The position numbers were made by a program, and so were the translations under genes. Below are positions 15,444 through 22,919 of a stretch of 25,077 nucleotides of DNA, piece by piece (the first letter of the stretch is position 1; each line of letters begins with the position of its first letter). Source of the DNA: Anaerolineaceae bacterium UBA5211 (GTDB lineage Bacteria; Chloroflexota; Anaerolineae; Anaerolineales; Anaerolineaceae); assembly GCA_002412595.1 (NCBI GenBank), contig DHVJ01000038.1:119936-145012 (forward strand), read 5' to 3'. The notes under the pieces were generated by a model. The model was not told the origin of the DNA. It worked only from the letters and a program-made list of their open reading frames with translations, and ran no database searches.

Positions 15444-16391
15444 ATGAAAGCCAGTAAATTCAAAACATATATCGCAGCCCTGCTGCCCTTAATTTTAGGC
15501 CTGACGGCTGCTCTCATCCTCAAGCTGAAATTTTCGCAAAATATCCCTGTGCTGCAAATTCGTATTGATCTGGCCAGCGCCGTTATCTTTTTAAGTGTTT
15601 TGATCTGCCTGGCTTCCTTCTGGCGGGTCCATCTCACTACCAAACAGGCGGCTCGTACGCGCGCCATGTTGGCAAATGAAGATGAAGAACATAAACAATT
15701 CCTGATGCGCCTGGACCACGAACTGAAGAACCCGCTCTCCGCCATCAAGACTGCCGCTTCCTATCTGGAGCAATTGTCTGCCGACATCGAACCGAAACCC
15801 GTCCGCAGCGACTTTCAAAAAAGCCTGGGGCAGATCAGCGCCCTGAGCGAACGTATCAACCGCCTGATCCTCGATTTGCGCAAACTGGCCGAATTGGAGA
15901 CCTACCGCATCGAGCGGATATCGGTCAATATCAACCAGCTGTTGCAGCAATTGGTGGCCGATGCCGCAACCAGCCCCACCGGAGTGGACAAGAAGATCAG
16001 CCTCTCCCTGCCGGGAGCGCCCTGGCAGCTTCCGGATCTGTTCACCGATGAAGACCTGCTGTACCTCTGTCTCTCCAATATGATGAACAACGCCATGAAG
16101 TACACTCCTGCGTATGGCAGTATCGAGGTGCGCGCCTACGAAAACCGTGATGCGATTTTCATTGAAATCGCCGACAGCGGCCTGGGTATCCCGCCGGACG
16201 AGATCGACAAAGTATGGGGCAAACTCTACCGCGCCAGGAACTCGCGCGGCGTGCCCGGAAACGGGCTGGGGTTGTCCATTGTCGAGATCATCGTGCGCCG
16301 TCTGCAGGGCAGCTGCGACCTGCGCAGCCAGGAGAACACCGGCACGATTTTCACCCTGCAATTACCGAAGGCAAAGGCCACCCAGACTTGA
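15444..16391 (+). CDS. Membrane sensor histidine kinase
   Basis: With the ATG at 15444 the product is 315 residues. Two transmembrane helices (about 9-28 and 42-60) enclose a loop of only about 13 residues, so there is no external sensor domain; sensing must be within the membrane or through a partner. A short coiled linker leads to the HisKA dimerisation domain, with phosphoacceptor His92 in RLDHELKNPLSAIK, and then the HATPase domain: N-box MMNNAMKYTP, G1 DSGLGIP and G2 GNGLGLSIVE. GTG at 15402 is an alternative start adding 14 polar residues; neither has a strong ribosome binding site (GAAG precedes the ATG). The natural partner is the OmpR-type regulator at 20049, four genes downstream on the same strand. 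Signal unknown; the intervening lipoproteins are candidate signal receptors. Confidence 0.88.
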   Translation: MKASKFKTYIAALLPLILGLTAALILKLKFSQNIPVLQIRIDLASAVIFLSVLICLASFWRVHLTTKQAARTRAMLANEDEEHKQFLMRLDHELKNPLSAIKTAASYLEQLSADIEPKPVRSDFQKSLGQISALSERINRLILDLRKLAELETYRIERISVNINQLLQQLVADAATSPTGVDKKISLSLPGAPWQLPDLFTDEDLLYLCLSNMMNNAMKYTPAYGSIEVRAYENRDAIFIEIADSGLGIPPDEIDKVWGKLYRARNSRGVPGNGLGLSIVEIIVRRLQGSCDLRSQENTGTIFTLQLPKAKATQT

Positions 16392-16413
16392 GGGATATAA
16401 GGATTACCGTTAG

Positions 16414-17457
16414 ATGAAAACGAATTTCCAGAAAAACAAAAGCCCGTTTCTACATAAAGCCACAACCTGTATAGCAGCTTTAGGCCTGCTCCTGCTTTCA
16501 AGCGCCTGCCAGGAGATCACAGTTAATCTGGAGTACGCAGAGATGGCTGACAGAGAAGCAGTCACGCATCCTTCTGATCAGCCCCCCCTCAGCCCGGACA
16601 GTCCAACAGCAGGGCCAATCGATCCTTCGCTATATTTTTTCCCGGATGAAGCCTTGCCGCAGGACGTAGCCTTCAGTTCGGAAGCGTTAACATCCTATTA
16701 CATCTCCTATCTACCCGGCCCGAACAAAATGATGGGAGCGGCTTTTGCGCGCCGCTACAACGCTTATTACCAGAATTTCGAGGTCCAGCAGATCATCATC
16801 CAAAGTCCCTACTCCATCCCGCTGGATATGTTCAACGCTGGCCATTCCGGCGAGGTCCTCGATTTGCCGCCTGAAGGGTACAGCCTGGGCCAAGGCACGT
16901 TGGTGAACAGCATGCAGGAAGGCAGCTGGCGCGAGGTGCGCTACCGTTTTTACCAAAACAACATCATGGTCATCGTGCAGATGCAAGGCTTGGACGACTT
17001 CGTCAGCCTGGAGAACGCTTATCAGCTGGCCGGCATCATCGCCGCACAGCTGCCTGAATCCTTCCCCACGGTAGAAAGCCTGACCACGCTGCCGCTCGAG
17101 GTTGAACCCGGTCTGGCGGACACCTATTTCAAAGGGCTGAGCCTGCGCGATTGCGGACCATCGGGAAAACTCATCACCAACCTGTCATCCAGTCTGGATG
17201 GGATCTGCATCAAGGTCGATGTACTCAAACCCATCCAGGACTTCAAGGTCGGTGTATATTCCGAAAACTACCAGCAGGTGATCTTTATCAAGGAATACTT
17301 GCTGCCGGCCCAACTGGGCCGCTGGGATCCGCAGGTCGTGGAAGGTATTTGGGACTTCGCCTGGAACGAATTTCCGGACGGGGAGTACCGGCTCATGATC
17401 TGGGTGAATGACCGGCTGGCAGCCGCTGTGCCTTTCAGCATCGGCCTCCCGGAATAA
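16414..17457 (+). CDS. Lipoprotein of an unrecognised family, paralogue 1
   Basis: A 347-residue lipoprotein. The N-terminus is basic, then a hydrophobic helix ends in the lipobox LSSAC (Cys32), followed by QEI and a Ser/Pro-rich linker to about residue 70. The mature domain is clearly related to the product of 18991-19998: shared blocks are YFFPDEALPQDV, QQIIIQSP, GHSGE, YRFYQNNIMVIVQMQG, AAQLPESFP, VEPGLADTYF and a C-terminal FKVGVYSENYQQVIFIKEYL...WVNDRLAAAVPF. It starts 22 bases after the kinase and is presumably co-transcribed with it. Gln at +2 after Cys gives no inner-membrane retention signal, but that rule is for proteobacteria. I do not recognise the family and see no catalytic motif. 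A surface sensor or kinase partner is a reasonable guess from context. Confidence 0.85.
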   Translation: MKTNFQKNKSPFLHKATTCIAALGLLLLSSACQEITVNLEYAEMADREAVTHPSDQPPLSPDSPTAGPIDPSLYFFPDEALPQDVAFSSEALTSYYISYLPGPNKMMGAAFARRYNAYYQNFEVQQIIIQSPYSIPLDMFNAGHSGEVLDLPPEGYSLGQGTLVNSMQEGSWREVRYRFYQNNIMVIVQMQGLDDFVSLENAYQLAGIIAAQLPESFPTVESLTTLPLEVEPGLADTYFKGLSLRDCGPSGKLITNLSSSLDGICIKVDVLKPIQDFKVGVYSENYQQVIFIKEYLLPAQLGRWDPQVVEGIWDFAWNEFPDGEYRLMIWVNDRLAAAVPFSIGLPE

Positions 17458-17696
17458 TACTCGCCGGTACAACAAATCTCGCCCGCCCCCAATAACTCGT
17501 CGGGGTATCCCACCGATTTATCGGTTCCAAACGCCAGGCCGGACGCGGCAATTACAGAACCATCCTTCCTACTGTAACAAAATAGTTACACGAACAACAC
17601 TTGTAATCCACCCATTTTTGAGAAACTCAGTCAACAGGAAATATTCCTACAGCCTAGAAATAAGGCTCGTCCATACCAACCATAAAGGAGGATTCA
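17458..17696 (+). other. Intergenic regulatory region before the third lipoprotein
   Basis: This 239-base gap shows no credible coding region. It holds a weak 5-bp hairpin ACCGA-TTTA-TCGGT (17512-17525) without a T-run and a cluster of TGTAAY half-sites at 17551-17556, 17573-17578, 17585-17590 and 17602-17607. A possible TTGAGA about 17 bases before a TATTC-like stretch could be a promoter, but the match is poor. Confidence 0.5.
17573..17590 (+). promoter_or_regulatory. Candidate response-regulator site, copy 1
   Basis: A perfect inverted repeat TGTAAC-AAAATA-GTTACA, 106 bases before the start of the lipoprotein gene at 17697. The same half-site and 6-base spacing recur at 20793-20810. Binding by the neighbouring OmpR-type regulator is inferred, not shown. 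Confidence 0.55.
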
Positions 17697-18371
17697 ATGA
17701 AGGTAAAACGGTATATTCTGGTGGGTTTAGCGCTATTGGTAATTGCCCAAACGGTTTCATGTTCTCCCGGTGCAAGCCTTTTCGGCCAACCGACGGATAC
17801 CCCTACACCTGAACCGACCCCAACTCCCAGCCCGGCCCTCTCAATTAGCGGGGATTTGACAAATACAAGTGACCAATCCGGACGGGAGATCACGCTTTGC
17901 AGAATCGACGGCGATCCCTCGGAATATCCGATCGATTGTGTGGTATATGACCAATCCGTCACAGTGAATACAGCCGGAGAATTTGCTTTTTATGATGTAC
18001 CCGAAGGCACGTACTTCATCTTGTACAACTATCCGGAGGGCGGCATCGATTTTCAGGACGGAATGGACCGCTGGAGCGGCAAGACTTTGAAGATCGCTGA
18101 CACCGATTGGCTTGAAGAGAATTATTTTGAACTATTTCCGGATGGAGAAATGAAAGTAATGATCAAGGTTGGTATGCCCATGGAATTGATCAATAACCCG
18201 GGTTTGCTGATGGCATACTATGCCTTGACTCTGCAGGTTTCCGAATCGCCCTTTGTGTTGGCGCATACGGTCAATTACGGGAACCTCTCATCACTCAACA
18301 AGATGGTCAATCTGATCAAAGTATCTGTGGTCAACGATCAAACCGCTGGCGTAACCATAACGCTTTATTGA
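17697..18371 (+). CDS. Small lipoprotein with Pro/Thr linker and beta-sandwich-like domain
   Basis: A 224-residue lipoprotein: signal peptide, lipobox TVSC (Cys22), then a linker with the TPTPEPTPTPSP pattern common in Chloroflexota, and from about residue 50 a beta-rich segment. SISGDLTNTSDQSGREITLC followed by VNTAGEFAFYDVPEGTYFILY resembles carboxypeptidase-regulatory-like or prealbumin-like folds in which a Gly-Thr-Tyr turn closes the domain. The remaining 100 residues are unassigned. A textbook GGAGG lies five bases before the ATG. A candidate regulator site is 106 bases upstream and the zinc-ribbon gene follows after 25 bases. Function unknown; exposed on the outer face of the membrane. 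Confidence 0.85.
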   Translation: MKVKRYILVGLALLVIAQTVSCSPGASLFGQPTDTPTPEPTPTPSPALSISGDLTNTSDQSGREITLCRIDGDPSEYPIDCVVYDQSVTVNTAGEFAFYDVPEGTYFILYNYPEGGIDFQDGMDRWSGKTLKIADTDWLEENYFELFPDGEMKVMIKVGMPMELINNPGLLMAYYALTLQVSESPFVLAHTVNYGNLSSLNKMVNLIKVSVVNDQTAGVTITLY

Positions 18372-18396
18372 AACAATCAGAAAAGGAAAAAATAAA

Positions 18397-18888
18397 ATGC
18401 CAAGAGTTGAAGTTGAACGCTACATATCGGTCAATGTGGGTATCACCTGCGAATCCTGCGGGCACACCTACCAATCCCAAGCCACCATCAGTGCAGAACA
18501 ATCCATGTTCGATCCTTTCACCGGTAATTCCGACCTGCGGGTGAAGCTGTCGAAAAAACTGGCCAAATTCAACGTTAACGATTACAGCGACCTGCCCCAG
18601 TTGAAGTGTCCGCAATGCGGCCACACCCAATCATGGAATATCTGCGGCAGTCAGAAGGAAATGGCAGAGAAGGTTGCTTTGATCCCGGGTCTCATCGCCG
18701 CTGTTCCCTTATTCATCACCATAGTTAGCAATAATTTTTTCGCCGCCCTCATCCTGTCCTTGTTAATCATGGGTGTCGTTATAATGATCGCAAAAGTGTT
18801 GTTGTTCCCGCTCGTGCGTCTGATCTACAAACCCAATGGCAGAAAAGAAACCCCGGAAAATTCCATTTTCCCGAGCATTACATATTAA
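18397..18888 (+). CDS. Zinc-ribbon membrane protein
   Basis: A 163-residue protein with an N-terminal cytoplasmic-type zinc ribbon, C18-x2-C21 (CESCGHTY) and C71-x2-C74 (CPQCGHTQ), joined by a 50-residue charged segment, then two hydrophobic helices (about 94-111 and 114-138) and a basic tail. No signal peptide. AAAAGGAAAA precedes the ATG by about 8 bases. It is 25 bases after the third lipoprotein and likely in the same transcript. The fold suggests a metal-stabilised adaptor anchored in the membrane. I do not recognise a named family. A role in lipoprotein handling or signalling is only suggested by context. Confidence 0.82.
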   Translation: MPRVEVERYISVNVGITCESCGHTYQSQATISAEQSMFDPFTGNSDLRVKLSKKLAKFNVNDYSDLPQLKCPQCGHTQSWNICGSQKEMAEKVALIPGLIAAVPLFITIVSNNFFAALILSLLIMGVVIMIAKVLLFPLVRLIYKPNGRKETPENSIFPSITY

Positions 18889-18990
18889 AATCGTATTAAC
18901 AAAATCATATCGCTGGAAATAATACTGAACAAAAGAACCGGTACACCAACCAGTTCGTCAAGAGATGGATATGCAAAAAGAGAGCGTGAA

Positions 18991-19998
18991 TTGAAACATC
19001 GTGTCGCCTACATTGCTTTGATCTGTATCATCCTGGGTCTAAGCTCCTGCCAGGAGATCCAGATCAAAGTCTATTTACCCGATGAAAGCACATTGATGCC
19101 ACCCGCCACACCCACCCCGGCCCGTGTGGAAACACAGGAGGCCGAATCTTCCATTTCCTTCGACCCATACGATTATTTCTTCAATGAAAGCGACCTGCCC
19201 CAGGACGTGGTGTTCAACGCTGATAATGAAAAAACGCTGTTCGTTTCCTACCTGGTAAACCCCGGCACGTTGCACGGCATCGCGCATGTGCGTGAATATA
19301 ATTCCTACGATTCGGAGATCTACGTAACGCAGAACATCATCCAAAGCCCCGTACCGGGCGAACCGGAGATGCTGCGCACCGGCCATCACGGCAGCCTTTT
19401 TTTACCCACTCCCCCCGATATGTCGCTGGGTGATTATTCTCTCTACGTTCACCTGCAATCCGCAACCGAAAACGATTACAGCTACCGCTTCTATAAGAAC
19501 AACATGATCGTGATCGTCGATTTGCGCGGATCTCATCCCTTCGTAACCGAGGAGAATGTCTATCGCCTGGCTAAAAAGATCTACGATAAACTGCCGGAGG
19601 AATTTCCAATCGCTGAACAGATGGAAACACCCTCCCTGGATTTGCAGCCGGGCTTAACCCAAAAATATTTCTACAACCTGGAAATGACGACCTGCCAAGC
19701 GCCTTACGAGGCAACCGATCCGGTAATCGATACCGAGCTGGGTTATTGTTTTCGCGCGGATATCGTTGAGCTAGTTCGCAACTTGAAAGTCGGCATTTAC
19801 GATGAGCATTATGGAAAGGTGGTCTATATGAAAGAATTCCTGGACATGCCAGAAATGGGCGAATGGGTCAGCGGATTCTTCTTCCCGGTGTGGGGGTATT
19901 CCTGGCAGCATCTTCATGCTGGAGAATATCAGGCTCTTTTCTGGGTGGATGACCAACTGGCTGCATCTATCCCATTCACATTTGTAAAGCAACCATAA
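18991..19998 (+). CDS. Lipoprotein of an unrecognised family, paralogue 2
   Basis: A 335-residue lipoprotein with signal peptide and lipobox LSSC (Cys20) followed by QEI, exactly as in paralogue 1, and a short Pro/Thr linker. The mature domain aligns along its length with the product of 16414-17457: YFFNESDLPQDVVF, TQNIIQSP, GHHGS, YRFYKNNMIVIVDLRG, YDKLPEEFP, LQPGLTQKYF, CFRADIVELVRNLKVGIYDE and FWVDDQLAASIPF. Two Cys after the lipobox (in MTTCQAP and GYCFRAD) match the Cys pair of paralogue 1 (RDCGP, DGICIK) and may form a disulfide. The start is TTG at 18991, the only in-frame choice near AGAGAG. It lies 102 bases after the zinc-ribbon gene and 50 bases before the response regulator. Function unknown. 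Confidence 0.85.
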   Translation: MKHRVAYIALICIILGLSSCQEIQIKVYLPDESTLMPPATPTPARVETQEAESSISFDPYDYFFNESDLPQDVVFNADNEKTLFVSYLVNPGTLHGIAHVREYNSYDSEIYVTQNIIQSPVPGEPEMLRTGHHGSLFLPTPPDMSLGDYSLYVHLQSATENDYSYRFYKNNMIVIVDLRGSHPFVTEENVYRLAKKIYDKLPEEFPIAEQMETPSLDLQPGLTQKYFYNLEMTTCQAPYEATDPVIDTELGYCFRADIVELVRNLKVGIYDEHYGKVVYMKEFLDMPEMGEWVSGFFFPVWGYSWQHLHAGEYQALFWVDDQLAASIPFTFVKQP

Positions 19999-20048
19999 AA
20001 ATACTGGAAAAACAGATCGTAAAAATAAATATTAAAACGAGAAGGCAA

Positions 20049-20768
20049 ATGGAAAACAATAAACACCTGGTACTGATCGTTGATGACGACAGCGACATAA
20101 TTGATTCCCTGAATCCATTTTTGGAGCGCTGCGGGTTCGAATGTGAATCCGCACCCAACGGCGCAATTGCCTTGAAGCATATCCAAGTTTCCCCACCTGA
20201 TTTGATCGTGTGCGACGTGATCATGCCGGAAATGGACGGTCGGGAGTTCCTGCGGCAGTTGCGCACCGCTAAGATCACCATCCCGGTCATCATGTTAACC
20301 CAAGTAGGGACCACCTATGAAAAAATCCTGACGCTGGAAGAAGGCGCCGACGATTACATCAACAAACCCTTCGACCCCATGGAATTGGTGGCCCGCATCT
20401 ATTCAGTCTTGCGCCGCAGCCGGCTTTACCAGCCCTCTCTGACCAATGCCTGGATGATTTCGGCTGGCGATCTGATCGTCAACCGCCAGCGCCGGGAAGT
20501 GTACTTTAAGGGAGAGCTGCTTCACCTAACCCGGCGTGCATTCATCCTATTGGAATATCTGATCACCCATCCGGATGAAATCCTCAGCCGGGAACGGCTT
20601 TTAGAGATGGTTTGGGGCTGGGAAAACGTGGTGGATACGCGCGCGGTGGATTCCCGTATCGTGGAACTCCGCAAAGCCCTAAAAGACCAGACAGACGAAC
20701 CGCTTTTTATAGAAACAATCCCCCAGCAGGGTTATCGATTTATTCATCCGGTGAAAATAAACGGTTAA
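20049..20768 (+). CDS. OmpR-family response regulator
   Basis: A 239-residue two-domain regulator. The receiver (about 6-118) has the acidic pocket Asp12-Asp14, phosphoacceptor Asp56 in VCDVIMPEMDG, Thr84 and Lys106 in NKPF. The winged-helix DNA-binding domain (about 140-234) shows LTRRAFILLEYLITHPDEIL, SRERLLEMVWGW, DTRAVDSRIVELRKAL and the closing IETIPQQGYRF. GAGAAGG lies close before the ATG. Its expected kinase is at 15444-16391, four genes upstream on the same strand. The inverted repeats TGTAAC-N6-(A/G)TTACA before 17697 and 20870 are candidate binding sites. Confidence 0.95.
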   Translation: MENNKHLVLIVDDDSDIIDSLNPFLERCGFECESAPNGAIALKHIQVSPPDLIVCDVIMPEMDGREFLRQLRTAKITIPVIMLTQVGTTYEKILTLEEGADDYINKPFDPMELVARIYSVLRRSRLYQPSLTNAWMISAGDLIVNRQRREVYFKGELLHLTRRAFILLEYLITHPDEILSRERLLEMVWGWENVVDTRAVDSRIVELRKALKDQTDEPLFIETIPQQGYRFIHPVKING

Positions 20769-20792
20769 AGGAATCCTTATATAAATCTGTTT

Positions 20793-20810
20793 TGTAACAA
20801 ATCCATTACA
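20793..20810 (+). promoter_or_regulatory. Candidate response-regulator site, copy 2
   Basis: TGTAAC-AAATCC-ATTACA has the same half-sites and spacing as the repeat at 17573-17590 with one mismatch in the second arm. It ends 59 bases before the beta-helix gene. A possible -10, TACAAT (20838-20843), lies downstream without a recognisable -35, which fits an activator-dependent promoter. Confidence 0.55.
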
Positions 20811-20869
20811 CCTTCAACCAAACGGGAAATTAGATCATACAATACTAAAAAAAACAGGAGGATTAAAAC

Positions 20870-22528
20870 ATGAGAAAAACCTTTCATTTACTCGCAGCAG
20901 TTTTGGCAGCTGCACTTCTGATGGCGGCCGCACCGGCTGCAAGCGTAGAAACATCCGACGTTGTAGTCACCAGCACGGAAAACGAAGGCCCGGGCACTTT
21001 GCGCGAGGCCATCCTTTCTGCCGCCCCCGGCGATACGATCACTTTTGACACAGCTGTGTTCCCGCCGGACAGCCCAGCCATCATCCATTTAATGGGCCCC
21101 ATCACCTTGGGTCAGGGCGGTTTGACCGTGGACGGCTCCAACGCCGGCGTCATCCTGGACGGTATAGATGGACCGGAAAGCGGCTTTATCATTGAATCCA
21201 GCGACAACATTGTCTATGGCATAAAATTTATCAATTTCTCTTTCAGCGGAATTGCCATCATCGGTGGAAATACCCCCGGCAAGGCTGAGAATAACCAGAT
21301 CGGCGGCGACCGCGAAATGGGCGATGGCCCCTATGGACAGGGCAACTGCTTCGGCTTGAGCACTACCGGCGTCGTCATTGAACGCGGCGCGGCCAATAAC
21401 ACCGTCAGCGGCAACCTGGTCGGCATCGATACAGACGGCAGCGACTTGGGGAATACCGATGGCGGCATCCTGGTGCGGGCCGGTTCCAATGGCAACACCA
21501 TCGGGCCCGACAATATCATCGCCAACAACAACGCTTACGGCATCCAGGCTGAAGGTTCCGATCCAATCACCATTACCAAAAACGCCATCTTCAACCAGGA
21601 AATCCCGGTTGAATTGGTCAACGGCAGCAACAGCGAAATGCAGGCAGGTGTCGAGATCAACACCCTGGTCGCCGCCATCGGTCAGGTGAGTGGGGATTAT
21701 ATGCCCAACCCCATCACCACCCTGGAAGTTTTCAGCGGCGACGCGACCGGTCCGCGCTTCTTTGAGGGCAGCCTGGTCCTAAACCCGGACGATATCCCGG
21801 AAGGTTCGGACCGTTCGGCGTTTTTCATGGATAAGGGCAGCCCCTTCAAAGGCAGCTACCTATATTTCGCCGGCACCAGCGATGACGGCCGCACCACCGC
21901 TTTCAGCGAAGGCATATCCCTGGAAGCAGGCCTGGATGAGATGTTGGGTTTCCTGCCCAACCCGCGCAGGGTCTGGCTGGACACCTTCGAAGACGACAGC
22001 CGCAAGGATATGTGGATGTCCAACGGATTGCATCAGATTATGGATGGAATGCTGGTTTTCGATAATCCCAACCCGGATGAATGGCAAATGCTCGCTTTCG
22101 GCGGTACGGCGGCCGGATTTGTACAGGACGCCGGTGATAGCGGCTCGCAGGCCGTTTACTTCACCTTCCATTACGACGGCTCAAAAGATTTTCGTTTCCA
22201 AATGGGTAATGACGCCACTGCGGTTGGGCTGATGTTCCAGGAAGGCGGCTACACCTGCTTCTCAGAGACACCGGATTATGTTCCGCAGCAAACCGGACAG
22301 ATAGCCATCCAACCCGGGCAGGAATACCGTGTGCTGTTAGCCATCGACGATATCAGCGGGGAGCAGCATTCCGCCATCTGGCCGGCTGACCATCCCGAAA
22401 ACGCACTCACCTGCGGCGGGCAAGTCAACCCCGATCTGGTTGAAAACCATTGGGGCTTCGGGGTGGGCGCATCCAACGCCACCCGTATCGAGCTGGATAA
22501 CTTCCAATTTCTGGCTTTTGGATATTGA
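20870..22528 (+). CDS. Secreted right-handed beta-helix protein with C-terminal sandwich domain
   Basis: A 552-residue exported protein. A Sec signal peptide (about residues 1-23, Ala-x-Ala cleavage) is followed by VVVTSTENEGPGTLREAIL, the entry motif common to extracellular parallel beta-helix proteins. Gly/Asn/Ile-rich helix turns run to about residue 240 (NNTVSGNLVGIDTDGSD, NGNTIGPDNIIANNNAYGI). Next is a connecting domain (TTLEVFSGD, RFFEGSL, SDDGRTTAFSE) typical of the same proteins, and from about residue 368 a separate beta-rich domain (LDTFEDDSRKDMW to LDNFQFLAFGY) resembling the product at 2-721. No catalytic triad or lyase motif was recognised. AGGAGG lies before the ATG. It follows the regulator by 101 bases behind its own probable promoter and ends at a strong terminator. 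Likely a surface or extracellular adhesin or glycan-binding protein. Confidence 0.88.
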   Translation: MRKTFHLLAAVLAAALLMAAAPAASVETSDVVVTSTENEGPGTLREAILSAAPGDTITFDTAVFPPDSPAIIHLMGPITLGQGGLTVDGSNAGVILDGIDGPESGFIIESSDNIVYGIKFINFSFSGIAIIGGNTPGKAENNQIGGDREMGDGPYGQGNCFGLSTTGVVIERGAANNTVSGNLVGIDTDGSDLGNTDGGILVRAGSNGNTIGPDNIIANNNAYGIQAEGSDPITITKNAIFNQEIPVELVNGSNSEMQAGVEINTLVAAIGQVSGDYMPNPITTLEVFSGDATGPRFFEGSLVLNPDDIPEGSDRSAFFMDKGSPFKGSYLYFAGTSDDGRTTAFSEGISLEAGLDEMLGFLPNPRRVWLDTFEDDSRKDMWMSNGLHQIMDGMLVFDNPNPDEWQMLAFGGTAAGFVQDAGDSGSQAVYFTFHYDGSKDFRFQMGNDATAVGLMFQEGGYTCFSETPDYVPQQTGQIAIQPGQEYRVLLAIDDISGEQHSAIWPADHPENALTCGGQVNPDLVENHWGFGVGASNATRIELDNFQFLAFGY

Positions 22529-22556
22529 TTTCTTATTAACCTTGCATTCGGGGGAG

Positions 22557-22585
22557 GAGCAGCCGGTAATCGGCTGCTCTTTTTT
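22557..22585 (+). terminator. Rho-independent terminator after the beta-helix gene
   Basis: A perfect 9-bp stem GAGCAGCCG (22557-22565) / CGGCTGCTC (22571-22579), loop GTAAT, followed by six Ts. The T-run overlaps the stop codon of the convergent gene ending at 22584. Confidence 0.92.
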
Positions 22586-22874
22586 ATTGGCAAAACAAGC
22601 GCGCGAAACCATCATAGGCGCGCAGCGGGATGAGCTCGAATTCAGCATATCCACCCCGCACCAGCGGCAGCCTGTCCAGGGCTTCTTTGGCCGCCTGTGC
22701 GCTGTCGGCTTCCATGATCAGCACCGCCTTACGTTCCTCGGTATGGAAGTACAACTCCCGGATCGAGCCTTCCTGCTGCAACTGCCAGGCAGTGCGGGCT
22801 TCGTCCATTAATAGCTGGCGATCCTTGTTTGCATCGACGTCTTTGAGCATTTTTTCAATTGCGATTATTTTCAT
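22584..22874 (-). CDS. Muconolactone-isomerase-like small protein (dimeric alpha/beta barrel)
   Basis: A 96-residue protein of ferredoxin-like pattern: beta strand MKIIAIEK, a helix with DEARTAWQLQQEGSIREL, strands YFHTEERKAVLIMEA, helix AQAAKEALDRLPLV and strand FELIPLRAYDGFARLF. The WQLQQ.G.IRE.YF and LPLV..G....E.IPL..Y.GFARLF blocks recur in the muconolactone delta-isomerase-like / YCII-like family of dimeric barrels, most members of which have no proven reaction. Complete length for the family. AAGG precedes the ATG. It is divergent from the acetyltransferase gene with a 45-base gap. No aromatic-degradation genes are nearby, so the isomerase activity itself is unlikely. Confidence 0.75.
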   Translation of the reverse strand: MKIIAIEKMLKDVDANKDRQLLMDEARTAWQLQQEGSIRELYFHTEERKAVLIMEADSAQAAKEALDRLPLVRGGYAEFELIPLRAYDGFARLFCQ

Positions 22875-22919
22875 CTGCCTTAGTCCTTTTACTGATTTAT
22901 GTCATAATTATAGACACCA

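Noticed and set aside
15591..16361. 256-residue - strand frame opposite the histidine kinase
   Set aside because: The kinase H, N and G boxes on the + strand prove the coding strand; the antisense product is a His/Gln/Asp-rich shadow.
17512..17525. Small hairpin ACCGA-TTTA-TCGGT as a terminator
   Set aside because: The stem has only five base pairs and no T-run follows, so it may be chance.
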